Part shown: positions 1 through 9,124 of the stretch, piece after piece
How the letters are laid out: each line of letters starts with the position of its first letter
How positions within the stretch are numbered: the stretch's first letter is position 1
Origin: CBDAPX01 sp965198725
GTDB lineage: Bacteria; Pseudomonadota; Alphaproteobacteria; Rhodobacterales; Rhodobacteraceae
DNA: 64,000 bases
Direction: 5' to 3'
Assembly (NCBI GenBank): GCA_965198725.1
Contig: CBDAPX010000001.1
Coordinates: 1,922,001-1,986,000 of the forward strand
The notes under the pieces: model-generated
What the model saw: the letters and a program-made list of their open reading frames with translations, nothing else
Databases searched by the model: none
Told to the model about the DNA's origin: nothing
Made by a program: the position numbers and the translations under genes

Positions 1-1
1 T

Positions 2-127
2 TTACAACGTTTTCAGATCGTTCGTGATCTGACATCCCCATTACCCAAGTGCAGCGACCCCGGTATCGAAACAGAGTTTGCAGAAAATGCAAGCCTTGCC
101 GTCAAGGAATTTGACCAATTGGTTTGA
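2..127 (+). CDS. Possible C-terminal tail of an upstream gene (partial)
   Basis: An open frame of 41 codons runs in from the left edge and stops at TGA 125-127. It ends in residues like ENASLAVKEFDQLV, which read as plausible protein, but no family is recognised. If it is real, the following transporter gene cannot comfortably start at its earliest ATG (78) and the GTG at 183 becomes the natural start. An open frame this short could also occur by chance, so this is a weak call. Confidence 0.25.
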   Translation, partial: LQRFQIVRDLTSPLPKCSDPGIETEFAENASLAVKEFDQLV

Positions 128-182
128 CATGGCTCATTTGCTGGTCTTAGCGTTTGCTATCCATTCAAATCCGGGGGTTCCT

Positions 183-2030
183 GTGCTGGATCAGCCAATT
201 GCTCAGATCAAAGGCCTGCGCGTCGAATTTCAGACAAAAGACGGTCCTGTCGTCGGTGTCGAAGACGTTTCTTTCGACGTAAATCCCGGTGAGACCGTCT
301 GCATCGTGGGCGAATCCGGGTCCGGCAAATCGGTATCGTCGCTGTCTTTGATGCGCCTCGTCGAGTTTGGCGGCGGCGAAATCGCCAATGGTCGCCTAAT
401 TTTTGATCGCCGCGACGATGGCGAGTTGGATTTGGCAAAAGCCGATCAAGAGCTGATGCGCCACATTCGCGGCAATGAGATTGGCATGATCTTCCAAGAG
501 CCGATGACCGCGCTGAACCCGGTCTTCACGGTTGGGCGTCAATTGACCGAAGGCTTGCGGTTGCACAAGAACCTCAGCAAATCAGACGCCGAGGCCCGTG
601 CGTTGGAGTTGTTGCGGCAGGTGCGCATCCCAGAGCCGGAGCGCCGGATGAGCCAGTATCCCCACGAACTCTCGGGCGGTATGCGTCAGCGGGTCGTGAT
701 TGCGATGGCGTTGGCCTGTGAACCGCGTTTGTTGATCGCGGACGAGCCGACAACAGCGCTCGATGTGACCATTCAGGCCGAAATCCTCGCGCTGATGGAT
801 CGCTTGAAACGGGAAACCGGCACCGCTGTGATGTTCATCACCCACGATATGGCGGTTGTGGCTCAGATGGCCGACCGGGTGGTTGTGATGTTCCGCGGCA
901 ACAAGGTCGAAGAAGGCCCGGTCGCCGAAATATTCGAAAATCCGCAACACGACTATACCAAGGCGCTGTTGGCGGCCGTTCCAAAGCTGGGTGAGATGCG
1001 GGGCAAGGCCGCACCTGAACCAATGAAGCTGTTGGGCGTGGAGCAACAGGAAATCAAACCGGTCATGGGCACGGACAAACCGTTGCTCAAAGTCAGCAAC
1101 CTGACCACACGCTTTCCGGTCAAAGGCGGATTTTTCCGCCGCACGGTGGCCAATGTCCACGCGGTCGAGGATGTGTCCTTTACCGTGAATAAGGGACAAA
1201 CGCTGAGCCTTGTTGGGGAATCAGGCTGTGGGAAATCCACGGCTGGGCGGTCCATCCTGCGGTTGGTGGAACCTTTGTCGGGCGATATCAACCTTGATGG
1301 CCTGTCGATCATGGATTTGAAACCGGATGGTTTGCGCCGGGCGCGACTGGACATGCAAATGATCTTCCAGGATCCCTTTGCGTCCCTGAACCCAAAAATG
1401 AAGTTAGAAGATCAGGTCGCTGAGCCGATGCTGAATTTCGGCACCGCGTCCGGGACCGAAATGATGGACCGCGTGGCGTCCCTGTTTGATCGGGTGCAAT
1501 TGCCGCGCAGCTTCATGCGGCGCTATCCGCATGAAATGTCCGGTGGTCAGCGTCAGCGGATCGCCATTGCACGGGCTTTGGCGCTCAACCCGAAACTGAT
1601 CATCGCGGATGAGGCGGTCTCGGCCCTCGACGTGTCCGTTCAGGCGCAGGTGTTGAACCTGATGCTGGAACTGCAGGAAGAGCTGGAACTGAGCTATCTT
1701 TTCATCAGTCACGACATGGCCGTTGTGGAACGGGTCAGCAATTTTGTGGGTGTGATGTATCTGGGCAGGATCGTGGAAATGGGACCGCGTGTGCGCGTCT
1801 TTGAGAACCCGCAACACCCCTATACCCAGCAGCTGATGAAGGCGGTGCCGATTGCAGATCCACGGCAGCGTAAGTCGGAAAAAGAGTTGAATTTCAAACC
1901 GATCCCATCGCCTATTCATCCAATTGGCTACGCCCCAGAGGCGTCTCAGTATGATGAGGTTGAACCCGGCCACATGGTTCTGCGCGGTGACTGGGGCGGG
2001 TTTGAACGGCCCTTGGCCAAGGCAGGCTGA
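183..2030 (+). CDS. Peptide/nickel-type ABC transporter, fused double ATP-binding protein
   Basis: This cytoplasmic ATPase would power import of oligopeptides or similar solutes. It contains two complete nucleotide-binding domains in tandem, corresponding to fused DppD and DppF. The first has Walker A GESGSGKS, signature LSGGMRQR and Walker B LLIADEPT. The second has GESGCGKST, MSGGQRQR and LIIADEAVSALD. Each is followed by an oligopeptide-transporter C-terminal extension (ENPQHDYT and ENPQHPYT). The GTG start at 183 gives 615 residues and has GGGGG five bases upstream. An in-frame ATG at 78 would add 35 residues unlike any ATPase N-terminus. Permease and binding-protein genes are not in the window and probably lie upstream. 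The next gene, argE, begins two bases after the stop, which suggests that the transported solute is deacylated by the enzymes that follow. Confidence 0.9.
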   Translation: MLDQPIAQIKGLRVEFQTKDGPVVGVEDVSFDVNPGETVCIVGESGSGKSVSSLSLMRLVEFGGGEIANGRLIFDRRDDGELDLAKADQELMRHIRGNEIGMIFQEPMTALNPVFTVGRQLTEGLRLHKNLSKSDAEARALELLRQVRIPEPERRMSQYPHELSGGMRQRVVIAMALACEPRLLIADEPTTALDVTIQAEILALMDRLKRETGTAVMFITHDMAVVAQMADRVVVMFRGNKVEEGPVAEIFENPQHDYTKALLAAVPKLGEMRGKAAPEPMKLLGVEQQEIKPVMGTDKPLLKVSNLTTRFPVKGGFFRRTVANVHAVEDVSFTVNKGQTLSLVGESGCGKSTAGRSILRLVEPLSGDINLDGLSIMDLKPDGLRRARLDMQMIFQDPFASLNPKMKLEDQVAEPMLNFGTASGTEMMDRVASLFDRVQLPRSFMRRYPHEMSGGQRQRIAIARALALNPKLIIADEAVSALDVSVQAQVLNLMLELQEELELSYLFISHDMAVVERVSNFVGVMYLGRIVEMGPRVRVFENPQHPYTQQLMKAVPIADPRQRKSEKELNFKPIPSPIHPIGYAPEASQYDEVEPGHMVLRGDWGGFERPLAKAG

Positions 2031-2032
2031 TC

Positions 2033-3199
2033 ATGACACAGGCGTTGTCGCCGGTTGAGATTATGGAGCGGCTGATCGCGTTTCCAACGGTCAGCCGGGA
2101 CACCAATCTGCCATTGGTCGATTGGGTTCAGGGTTACCTTGACGATCACGGGGTATCCGCGCACCGATACTATAATGACGAAGGTGACAAGGCCGCACTG
2201 TTCGCCCATGTCGGCCCTTGGGAAGAGGGGGCCTTGGTGCTGTCGGGGCATACCGATGTTGTGCCAATCGACGGTCAAAACTGGACCATGGACCCCTTTG
2301 CCGTAACCGAAAAGAACGGTCGCTATTACGGGCGTGGAACCTGCGACATGAAAGGGTTCGATGCCATCGCCATATGGACCCTTGTCGAGGCACAGCAGCG
2401 CGGCGTTTCTCGTCCGCTGCAAATCGCGCTCAGCTTTGACGAAGAGGTCGGTTGTACCGGCGCGCCGCCGATGATCGAAGCGATGCAGCCGGTACTGCCC
2501 AAAGGCTCTACCGTTATCGTCGGTGAGCCCTCGATGATGAAAACCGTTACGGGGCACAAGGGTGGGATCGGTTACTGGATCGACATCTGGGGCCACGAGG
2601 TACACAGCTCGATCATGCACACCGGCGTCAGCGCGATCATGGAGGCTGCCAAGCTCATTCAATGGGCCAATGAGATCAATGCGGAAGAGCGGGCAAAGGA
2701 ACCGCATCCGATTGCCGCGCTCTTTGATCCGCCTTGGACAACGCTGCACACCGGGACAATTGCCGGGGGCACGGCCCAGAACATCACCGCCAAGCATTGT
2801 CGTTTTGATTTCGGCTTTCGCGCGGTCCCGGATCCAAACGGTCGCGATTGGCCCAGCGTAATTCGGCAGAAGGTCAACGAGATACAGGCCGATATGCAAG
2901 CGATCCATCCCGACGCGCGGATCGACCTTGATCCCCGGTTCGACGTGCCGGGATTGCAACCCGAAACCGAAGGCGCCGCAGAAGGTCTGGCGCGCGCGAT
3001 TACAGGCGACAACGGCACGCATGTGGTCAGCTACGGGACCGAGGCCGGACAGTTCCAAGATGCCGGATATTCCGCCGTCGTGTGCGGTCCCGGCGATATC
3101 GCTCAGGCGCATCAGCCGGATGAATTCATCGAAATTGCCCAGTTTCAGGCCGGCGTGGCCTTTATGGAAAGCTTGTTGGACAAATTGCGAGGAGGCTGA
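2033..3199 (+). CDS. argE: Acetylornithine deacetylase-like M20 peptidase
   Basis: M20A-family metallohydrolase of 388 residues. ArgE removes the acetyl group from N2-acetylornithine, but in this setting the substrate may be another N-acyl amino acid. Visible motifs are the first zinc-ligand block SGHTDVVP, the bridging aspartate region GTCDMKGFDA, the catalytic Glu pair in SFDEEVGC, and the dimerisation-domain His in GHEVHSS. The gene starts two bases after the transporter stop and ends just before the first of three M20D genes, with GAGGAGG between them, so all five genes probably form one operon. The ArgE-type fold is clear; the in vivo substrate is not. Confidence 0.85.
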   Translation: MTQALSPVEIMERLIAFPTVSRDTNLPLVDWVQGYLDDHGVSAHRYYNDEGDKAALFAHVGPWEEGALVLSGHTDVVPIDGQNWTMDPFAVTEKNGRYYGRGTCDMKGFDAIAIWTLVEAQQRGVSRPLQIALSFDEEVGCTGAPPMIEAMQPVLPKGSTVIVGEPSMMKTVTGHKGGIGYWIDIWGHEVHSSIMHTGVSAIMEAAKLIQWANEINAEERAKEPHPIAALFDPPWTTLHTGTIAGGTAQNITAKHCRFDFGFRAVPDPNGRDWPSVIRQKVNEIQADMQAIHPDARIDLDPRFDVPGLQPETEGAAEGLARAITGDNGTHVVSYGTEAGQFQDAGYSAVVCGPGDIAQAHQPDEFIEIAQFQAGVAFMESLLDKLRGG

Positions 3200-3200
3200 G

Positions 3201-4367
3201 ATGCCGATAAAGAACCGCTTGGCCGAAATGCACTCAGAGATCACCGGCTGGCGTCGGCATCTGCATCAACATCCCGAATTGCTGTATGACGTGCATGAAA
3301 CCGCGGCCTTTGTCGAAACCCGGCTGAAAGAGATCGGTGTGGACGAGATCACGCCCGGGATCGGCAAAACCGGTGTCGTCGCCGTGATCAAAGGCAAGTC
3401 CGACACGTCTGGTCGCGTGATCGGCCTCAGGGCGGATATGGATGCGCTGCCGATCGAAGAGGCAACAGGCGTCGAATATGCCTCGACCGTGCCGGGCAAG
3501 ATGCATGCCTGCGGGCATGACGGGCACACCGCGATGCTGCTGGGCGCGGCCAAATACCTCGCCGAAACCCGGAATTTCGATGGAACAGCCGTGCTGATCT
3601 TTCAACCTGCCGAGGAAGGCGGGGCGGGCGGCAAGGCCATGTGTGATGATGGCATGATGGACCGCTGGGGCATCCAGGAGGTGTACGGCATGCACAACGC
3701 ACCGGGCATCCCGACGGGCAGTTTTGCGATCCGGCCTGGCGCGCTTTTGGCCTCATCCGACGAATTTGAAATCGTGGTGACCGGGCGCGGTGGGCATTCG
3801 GCTGCACCGCATGAGGCGGTTGATACCACTCTTGTTGCGGCACAGATTGTCGTGTCTTTGCAATCCATTGTGGCGCGCAACGTCAATCCGGTGAAACGCG
3901 TGGTGCTGACCGTTGGAACCTTTGTGACCGACAGCATGGCCTCGAACGTCATCGCGCATACGGTGCGGATGCAGGGCACAGTGCGGACATTGGACCCGGA
4001 ATACCGTGTCATGGCCGAAGAACGGGTGCGCCGTGTTGCCGAAGATACCGCATCCGCCTTTGGTGCCAAGGCAGAGGTCATTTGGACCCCCGGATATCCC
4101 GTAACCGTGAATTCCGAGGCGGAAACCGCCTTTGCCGTGGAAGCCGCGCGCGCCGTGTCTGGGGATGTAGAAGACAACACGGATCCCATTATGCCGGCAG
4201 AAGACTTTTCCTACATGCTGGAAGAACGGCCCGGCGCATATATGTTCATTGGCAACGGCGACACAGCGATGTGTCACCACCCGGCCTATAATTTCGATGA
4301 TGAGGCGATCCCGGCTGGCTGCAGCTGGTTTGCCGAGCTTGTCGAACGACGCATGCCCGCAACCTGA
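3201..4367 (+). CDS. M20D amidohydrolase (hippurate hydrolase type), copy 1
   Basis: Predicted metal-dependent amidohydrolase of 388 residues that cleaves N-acyl or N-aroyl amino acids. The M20D signature is complete: RRHLHQHPEL, metal-binding MHACGHDGH, catalytic QPAEEGG, YGMHN, dimerisation-domain GRGGHSAAPH and the C-terminal CHHPAYNF. The ATG at 3201 follows GCGAGGAGGCTG, an excellent Shine-Dalgarno. A longer frame from 2928 would run through argE and is rejected. It is the first of three adjacent paralogues and shares a nearly identical nucleotide block with copy 2. Copy 1 has MPAEDF where copies 2 and 3 have MGGEDF. Confidence 0.88.
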   Translation: MPIKNRLAEMHSEITGWRRHLHQHPELLYDVHETAAFVETRLKEIGVDEITPGIGKTGVVAVIKGKSDTSGRVIGLRADMDALPIEEATGVEYASTVPGKMHACGHDGHTAMLLGAAKYLAETRNFDGTAVLIFQPAEEGGAGGKAMCDDGMMDRWGIQEVYGMHNAPGIPTGSFAIRPGALLASSDEFEIVVTGRGGHSAAPHEAVDTTLVAAQIVVSLQSIVARNVNPVKRVVLTVGTFVTDSMASNVIAHTVRMQGTVRTLDPEYRVMAEERVRRVAEDTASAFGAKAEVIWTPGYPVTVNSEAETAFAVEAARAVSGDVEDNTDPIMPAEDFSYMLEERPGAYMFIGNGDTAMCHHPAYNFDDEAIPAGCSWFAELVERRMPAT

Positions 4368-4376
4368 GGACCGATT

Positions 4377-5540
4377 ATGCCGATCAAGAACCGCCTTGCC
4401 GAAATGCATGCAGAGATCACGGAATGGCGGCGGGATATCCATGCTCATCCCGAATTGCTCTATGATACCTTTCGCACCTCGGCACTGGTCGCGCAAAAAC
4501 TGCGTGCATTTGGATGTGATGAGGTGACCGAACGCATTGGGCGCACCGGTGTTGTCGGTGTGATCAAGGGCAAAACGAATACCCAGGGCCGTGTGGTCGG
4601 CATGCGGGCAGATATGGATGCCTTGCCGATATTGGAGCAAACCGGCGTCGATTACGTGTCTACCGAAGCGGGCAAAATGCATGCCTGCGGGCATGACGGG
4701 CACACCGCGATGCTGCTGGGCGCGGCAAAATACATGGCCGAAACCCGGAATTTCGACGGAACTGTTGTTGTGATCTTTCAACCCGCCGAAGAAGGCGGTG
4801 CGGGTGGCAAAGCGATGTGTGATGACGGCATGATGGATCGCTGGGGCATTCAAGAGGTCTATGCAATTCACAATCGACCGGGCCTGCCCGCGGGTGAGTT
4901 TGCCATTCGCCCCGGCGCCATATTGGCGGCCACAGATGAATTTGACATCACGGTGACCGGCAAAGGCGGACATGCCGCCAAACCACAAGACACAGTCGAT
5001 ACAACCGTCATGCTTAGCAGTTTGATCGTGGCCTTGCAGACGCTTGTTGCGCGCAATATGGACCCGATCGAACGCGCGGTTGTTTCGGTTACCAGCGTCG
5101 AGACATCCTCAACTGCGTTCAACGTCATCCCGCAAAGTGCGCGTCTGCGCGGCACGGTTCGGACCCACTCCAAGGACGTTCAGGCAATGATCCGCCGCCG
5201 CATTCCAGAGATTGCCGCAGGGATCGCGTCCAGTTTCGGGGGCGAGATCAATGTGGAATACACCGTTGGCGTCCCGCCCACGGTCAATGCGCCGGAACAT
5301 ACCGTTTATGCCGCTGACGTTGCCAAAACCGTGTCTGGTGGGTGTGGCCACGTTGAGGCGCAAATGGGGGGAGAGGATTTCTCTTTCATGCTAGAGGAAC
5401 GCCCGGGCGCGTTTATCCTGTTGGGCAATGGCGACAGCGCCTATTTGCATCACCCCGAATACAATTTTAACGATGACATCATCCCGGTCGGGGCAAGCTG
5501 GTTTGCCGAATTGGCAGAACAGCGCATGCCCGCCGCGTAA
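4377..5540 (+). CDS. M20D amidohydrolase, copy 2
   Basis: Second of three tandem M20D paralogues, 387 residues, nine bases after copy 1. It keeps the metal ligands (MHACGHDGH, QPAEEGG, HHPEYNF) but reads YAIHNRPG where the other copies read YGMHN, a change next to a metal-binding His. The N-terminal part resembles copy 3 (RDIH, TSALVAQKL, FGCDEV), whereas the metal-binding block around residue 100 matches copy 1 almost base for base, giving a mosaic appearance. It is probably cotranscribed with its neighbours and probably differs from them in substrate range. Confidence 0.88.
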   Translation: MPIKNRLAEMHAEITEWRRDIHAHPELLYDTFRTSALVAQKLRAFGCDEVTERIGRTGVVGVIKGKTNTQGRVVGMRADMDALPILEQTGVDYVSTEAGKMHACGHDGHTAMLLGAAKYMAETRNFDGTVVVIFQPAEEGGAGGKAMCDDGMMDRWGIQEVYAIHNRPGLPAGEFAIRPGAILAATDEFDITVTGKGGHAAKPQDTVDTTVMLSSLIVALQTLVARNMDPIERAVVSVTSVETSSTAFNVIPQSARLRGTVRTHSKDVQAMIRRRIPEIAAGIASSFGGEINVEYTVGVPPTVNAPEHTVYAADVAKTVSGGCGHVEAQMGGEDFSFMLEERPGAFILLGNGDSAYLHHPEYNFNDDIIPVGASWFAELAEQRMPAA

Positions 5541-5563
5541 TCGAGCTTAGAAGGAGCAGAGAC

Positions 5564-6727
5564 ATGCCTGTCAAAAATCGCTTTGCAGAATTGCAAGATG
5601 AAATCACCGCTTGGCGGCGCGATATCCATGAAAACCCCGAAATCCTGTTTGAAACACATCGGACTAGTTCTCTGGTTGCTGAAAAACTGCAAGAGTTCGG
5701 CTGTGACGAGGTTGTGACCGGGATCGGCCGGACCGGTGTTGTTGGCATCATCAAGGGCAAGTCTGACACCAAAGGCAACGTCATCGGCCTGCGCGCCGAT
5801 ATGGACGCGCTGCCGATCCACGAGGCAACGGGGCTCGACTATGCCTCAAAAACGCCGGGTGCGATGCATGCCTGTGGTCATGACGGTCACACCGCGATGT
5901 TGCTGGGCGCGGCCAAATACCTGTCGGAAACGCGCAACTTTGACGGTTCGGTCGCGGTCATTTTCCAGCCCGCCGAAGAAGGCGGCGGTGGCGGCCGCGA
6001 GATGTGTGAAGACGGCATGATGGAACGTTTCGGCATCCAAGAGGTGTATGGTATGCACAACTGGCCGGGCCGCCCTGTCGGCAGCTTTGCCATCCGACCC
6101 GGAGCATTTTTTGCCGCAACCGATGTGTTCGAGATTGTATTGGAAGGCAAAGGCGGCCATGCCGCCAAGCCGCAGGAAACCATCGACACAACCGTCATGG
6201 CGGCACAGACCGTTCTGGCCTTGCAGACAATTGCCAGCCGCAACGCCGATCCAATCGATCAGGTTGTCGTCTCTGTCACGTCCTTTGAAACCTCGTCCAA
6301 AGCGTTCAACGTGATCCCGCAAACGGTCACGTTGAAAGGCACCGTGCGCACCATGAGCGCCGAAATGCGGGATTTGGCTGAAAAGCGGATCGGCGAGATT
6401 TGCGCGGGTATCGCCGGCACCTTTGGCGGCACCGCAGACGTGGATTACATCCGAAACTACCCTGTCATGGTGAACACCGACGAACAGACGGCCTTTGCCG
6501 CAGAAGTCGCAAAATCCGTGTCTGGGCAATGCGAAGACGCCCCATTGGTCATGGGGGGTGAGGATTTTGCCTTCATGCTCGAAGAACGGCCCGGCGCGTA
6601 TATCCTTGTGGGCAATGGCGACACAGCCGCAGTGCACCATCCGGAATACAACTTTAATGACGAGGCAATTCCAGCTGGTTGCAGCTGGTGGGCCGAGATT
6701 GTCGAACAGCGCCTTCCGGCTGCTTAA
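5564..6727 (+). CDS. M20D amidohydrolase, copy 3
   Basis: Third tandem paralogue, 387 residues, preceded by AGAAGGAGCAGAG. The motifs MHACGHDGH, QPAEEGGGGG, YGMHNWPG, GKGGHAAKP, MGGEDFAFM and HHPEYNF are all present. RRDIHENPEI replaces the more usual His-Pro-Glu of the N-terminal motif. At nucleotide level it is the most diverged of the three in the metal-binding block. Its TAA overlaps the TAA of the convergent glycosyltransferase gene, leaving no room for a terminator between them. Confidence 0.88.
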   Translation: MPVKNRFAELQDEITAWRRDIHENPEILFETHRTSSLVAEKLQEFGCDEVVTGIGRTGVVGIIKGKSDTKGNVIGLRADMDALPIHEATGLDYASKTPGAMHACGHDGHTAMLLGAAKYLSETRNFDGSVAVIFQPAEEGGGGGREMCEDGMMERFGIQEVYGMHNWPGRPVGSFAIRPGAFFAATDVFEIVLEGKGGHAAKPQETIDTTVMAAQTVLALQTIASRNADPIDQVVVSVTSFETSSKAFNVIPQTVTLKGTVRTMSAEMRDLAEKRIGEICAGIAGTFGGTADVDYIRNYPVMVNTDEQTAFAAEVAKSVSGQCEDAPLVMGGEDFAFMLEERPGAYILVGNGDTAAVHHPEYNFNDEAIPAGCSWWAEIVEQRLPAA

Positions 6728-7791
6728 CCTGACAGCAGGCCGCGATAGACATCGTTGATCGCGGCCGCTTCACCCTCGATATTGAACATCTCTTTCACAT
6801 GGGCGTGCCCTTTGGCCCCCCATGTGATCAGCCGTTCCGAGTCCGACAAAGCCTTTGCAATTGCAGCCGTCAGCGCGGCCTGATCCTCGCACGGCACGAT
6901 CAGACCGGTTTCGCCGGGAAGGATCTGTTCTTCAAACGCGCCCGCTTGCGTCGCCACGACCGGGCAGGCACAGGCCATCGCCTCTAGCGGGGTCAGGCCA
7001 AACCCTTCGCTCCGCTGCGGGGCGACGTAGAGATCAACCGCCTGAAACCACGGCGCGATGGTCCAGCCGGGATCTTCCGGCAGAAACCGGATGCGGTCGG
7101 TCAACCCGGCCTTGGCAATCTTGGATTTCAGATCGGTGACAAAACCCTCGAACTGCTGCGTCACCCCGCCCATGATAATCGCCTGCGTTCCGGGCCGATC
7201 CGGCAACAGCTCAATCATCGCATCGACAAAAAGGTCATTGCCCTTTTGCGGGCGGATGCGGCCAAAGCACCCGATCAACTGGGCGTCGGGATCCAAACCC
7301 AGCCGCTGCCGCACAGCGCGCTTGTCTTCTGTCGGGAAGAATTCAGACATGTTGATCCCGTGCCGGATCACCGTACTAGGATGATCGAGAAAGGACGCGG
7401 ATTTGCCCGAGGTCGCGATCAGCGCGTCCATCTGGGAAATCAGCCATTTGGTGTATCCTGTGTGCTTGCGCTGGGCGGCAGAGGTAAACAACAGCTTCAG
7501 TTTTTTGCCCATCACCCATTTTAGGGCGAGGCCGGCCAGCATTTCGGTATTGCGCCGAGCGTGCCAGACCCGCGCCCCGTTTGGTCCGCGCCGCGACAAT
7601 CGGATCAATTGTTGAACGGTGATTTGCGGGACCTCTGCAGGTAGAACCGGTCCAACCGTTGCGATCTGAATCGCGCGCGCTTGCAAAGGGACCAAGCGCA
7701 TCACGGTTGAGGTGACACCGGAATAGCGCTTTTTCAAATTTGGGGCGATGACGTCCAGCGCATCGGGGTCGACAAGGTTGGGCTGCGCCAT
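6724..7791 (-). CDS. GT-B glycosyltransferase, probable LPS core
   Basis: Group 1 glycosyltransferase of 355 residues. The C-terminal half carries the donor-binding pattern RSEGFGLTPLEAMACACPVVAT and a preceding GRIRPQKGNDLF segment. Just upstream on the same strand lies waaA, so the enzyme probably adds a sugar (mannose in some alphaproteobacteria) to the Kdo or inner-core region of lipopolysaccharide at the cytoplasmic face. The start at 7791 has GGAAGAAAG upstream. A longer frame reaching 7980 would add 63 Arg/Pro-rich residues read out of frame through waaA, so it is rejected. The exact sugar donor cannot be read from sequence. Confidence 0.85.
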   Translation of the reverse strand: MAQPNLVDPDALDVIAPNLKKRYSGVTSTVMRLVPLQARAIQIATVGPVLPAEVPQITVQQLIRLSRRGPNGARVWHARRNTEMLAGLALKWVMGKKLKLLFTSAAQRKHTGYTKWLISQMDALIATSGKSASFLDHPSTVIRHGINMSEFFPTEDKRAVRQRLGLDPDAQLIGCFGRIRPQKGNDLFVDAMIELLPDRPGTQAIIMGGVTQQFEGFVTDLKSKIAKAGLTDRIRFLPEDPGWTIAPWFQAVDLYVAPQRSEGFGLTPLEAMACACPVVATQAGAFEEQILPGETGLIVPCEDQAALTAAIAKALSDSERLITWGAKGHAHVKEMFNIEGEAAAINDVYRGLLSG

Positions 7792-7825
7792 ATTGGGCTT
7801 TCTTCCGGCTGTTCCAGCGGCGGTT

Positions 7826-9124
7826 CTAATCGAGGTCGAGCGCCTTGCACAGGGTGGAAATGACCTCTTCCAGTGCGGACTGCCGGGATTGGACGAAAGC
7901 GCGCGCCGCGTCCTGGGCGGTTTGCAACGTCTCTTCTTGGTGCACCCACCGGGCAATGGCCGCGGCCAGTTGCGGGGCATCTTCGACCGTTTGTGCCGCG
8001 CCCAAGGCCTGCATCGGGGCGAAGGTTTCGACGAAATTTGTCACATTGGGACCTGTCAGAACCGCAGCGCCAGCCTGTGCAGGTTCAAAAGGGTTGTGCC
8101 CGCCGATTGGCAAAAGCGATCCGCCGAGAAAGACCATGGGCGACAGGGCATACCATGTCCCCGTTTCGCCCAAAGTATCGGCCAGATAGACCTGTGTTTC
8201 GTCCGCAATCGGTTCGTCAACACTGCGCCGGGCCATGGTGAGGCCTTCGTTTTTGATCAAGCCGGTGACGGCATCACCGCGCTCAGGATGCCGGGGCACC
8301 AGGATCAGGCACAGGTCCGGGTTTTTGGACAAAAGCGCTTTGTGCGCCTGCAACACGATCTCTTCTTCGCCGGGATGCGTGGAACTGGCGATCCAGACAG
8401 GACGGCTCTCCAACGCGGCCTGAATGTTCGTCAGGGTTTCTTCGTCGACGGGCAGGGGATCAGAGGTTGCTTTGAGGTTGCTGCCCACTTTCACCCGCGC
8501 CGGATCTGCCCCGATCAGAACGAGGTTGTCGGCAGACTGCTTGTTTTGTGCGAGGAGCACGCGAAAAACGTTCATGACCATTTTGGCCGTTTCGGGCCAA
8601 CGCCGCCAGCCTTGAACAGATTTCTCGGAAAGCCGCGCGTTGACCAGTGCCAAGGGCACATCCGTTCGGCGCCCATGAATCAGGATGTTTGGCCACAGCT
8701 CGCTTTCCACGAAGATCCCTGCATTGGGGGCCCAGTGGCCGTAAAACCGGTCGACTACGCCCGGCACATCCAGCGGGGCAAATTGGTGCCGGCATCGCGG
8801 CGGCATCCGCTTGGCGATCAACTCGGCCGAGGTTGCGGTGCCTGAGGTGATCAGAAACTCAACATCCGTAAACCGTTCCCCAAGCCGTCGGATCAACGTC
8901 AGAACCGACAGGCTTTCACCAACGCTTGCCGCATGGAACCAGATCAACCGTCCTTCGGGTCGGGGCAGGGTGGCATAGCCCATCCGCTCGCCCACGCGTC
9001 TTTCATCAACGCCGGCGCGGCGCAGCTTGCGTGACACCCGGCCATAGGCCAACGGCGCAATCAGCGTGGTTGCCGTTTGATACACCCTAAGAAGAGGTGT
9101 CGGAGCGCCCCCGACCGCCCGCAT
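7826..9124 (-). CDS. waaA: 3-deoxy-D-manno-octulosonic acid (Kdo) transferase
   Basis: WaaA transfers Kdo from CMP-Kdo to lipid A precursor, at the inner membrane, as an essential step of LPS core synthesis. The protein has 432 residues, usual for the family, with an N-terminal hydrophobic anchor and the diagnostic block IWFHAASVGES containing the catalytic Glu region. Later motifs include the CMP-Kdo-binding half with ASSTHPGEEE and FLGGSLLPIGGHNPFEPA. Its ATG shares one base with the stop of moaA, and the glycosyltransferase follows after 34 bases, so moaA-waaA-glycosyltransferase is likely one transcript. Confidence 0.95.
   Translation of the reverse strand: MRAVGGAPTPLLRVYQTATTLIAPLAYGRVSRKLRRAGVDERRVGERMGYATLPRPEGRLIWFHAASVGESLSVLTLIRRLGERFTDVEFLITSGTATSAELIAKRMPPRCRHQFAPLDVPGVVDRFYGHWAPNAGIFVESELWPNILIHGRRTDVPLALVNARLSEKSVQGWRRWPETAKMVMNVFRVLLAQNKQSADNLVLIGADPARVKVGSNLKATSDPLPVDEETLTNIQAALESRPVWIASSTHPGEEEIVLQAHKALLSKNPDLCLILVPRHPERGDAVTGLIKNEGLTMARRSVDEPIADETQVYLADTLGETGTWYALSPMVFLGGSLLPIGGHNPFEPAQAGAAVLTGPNVTNFVETFAPMQALGAAQTVEDAPQLAAAIARWVHQEETLQTAQDAARAFVQSRQSALEEVISTLCKALDLD

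Noticed and set aside
2928..3200. Longer N-terminus for M20D copy 1
   Set aside because: This would run through the end of argE. The M20D family start and a strong Shine-Dalgarno are both at 3201.
1946..3244. 432-codon open frame opposite argE
   Set aside because: It mirrors the codon pattern of argE on the other strand. It has no ribosome-binding site or family resemblance.
3753..4988. 411-codon open frame opposite the M20D copies
   Set aside because: It lies fully antisense to two well-supported amidohydrolase genes. Its His/Gly-rich product arises from the reverse reading of their motifs.
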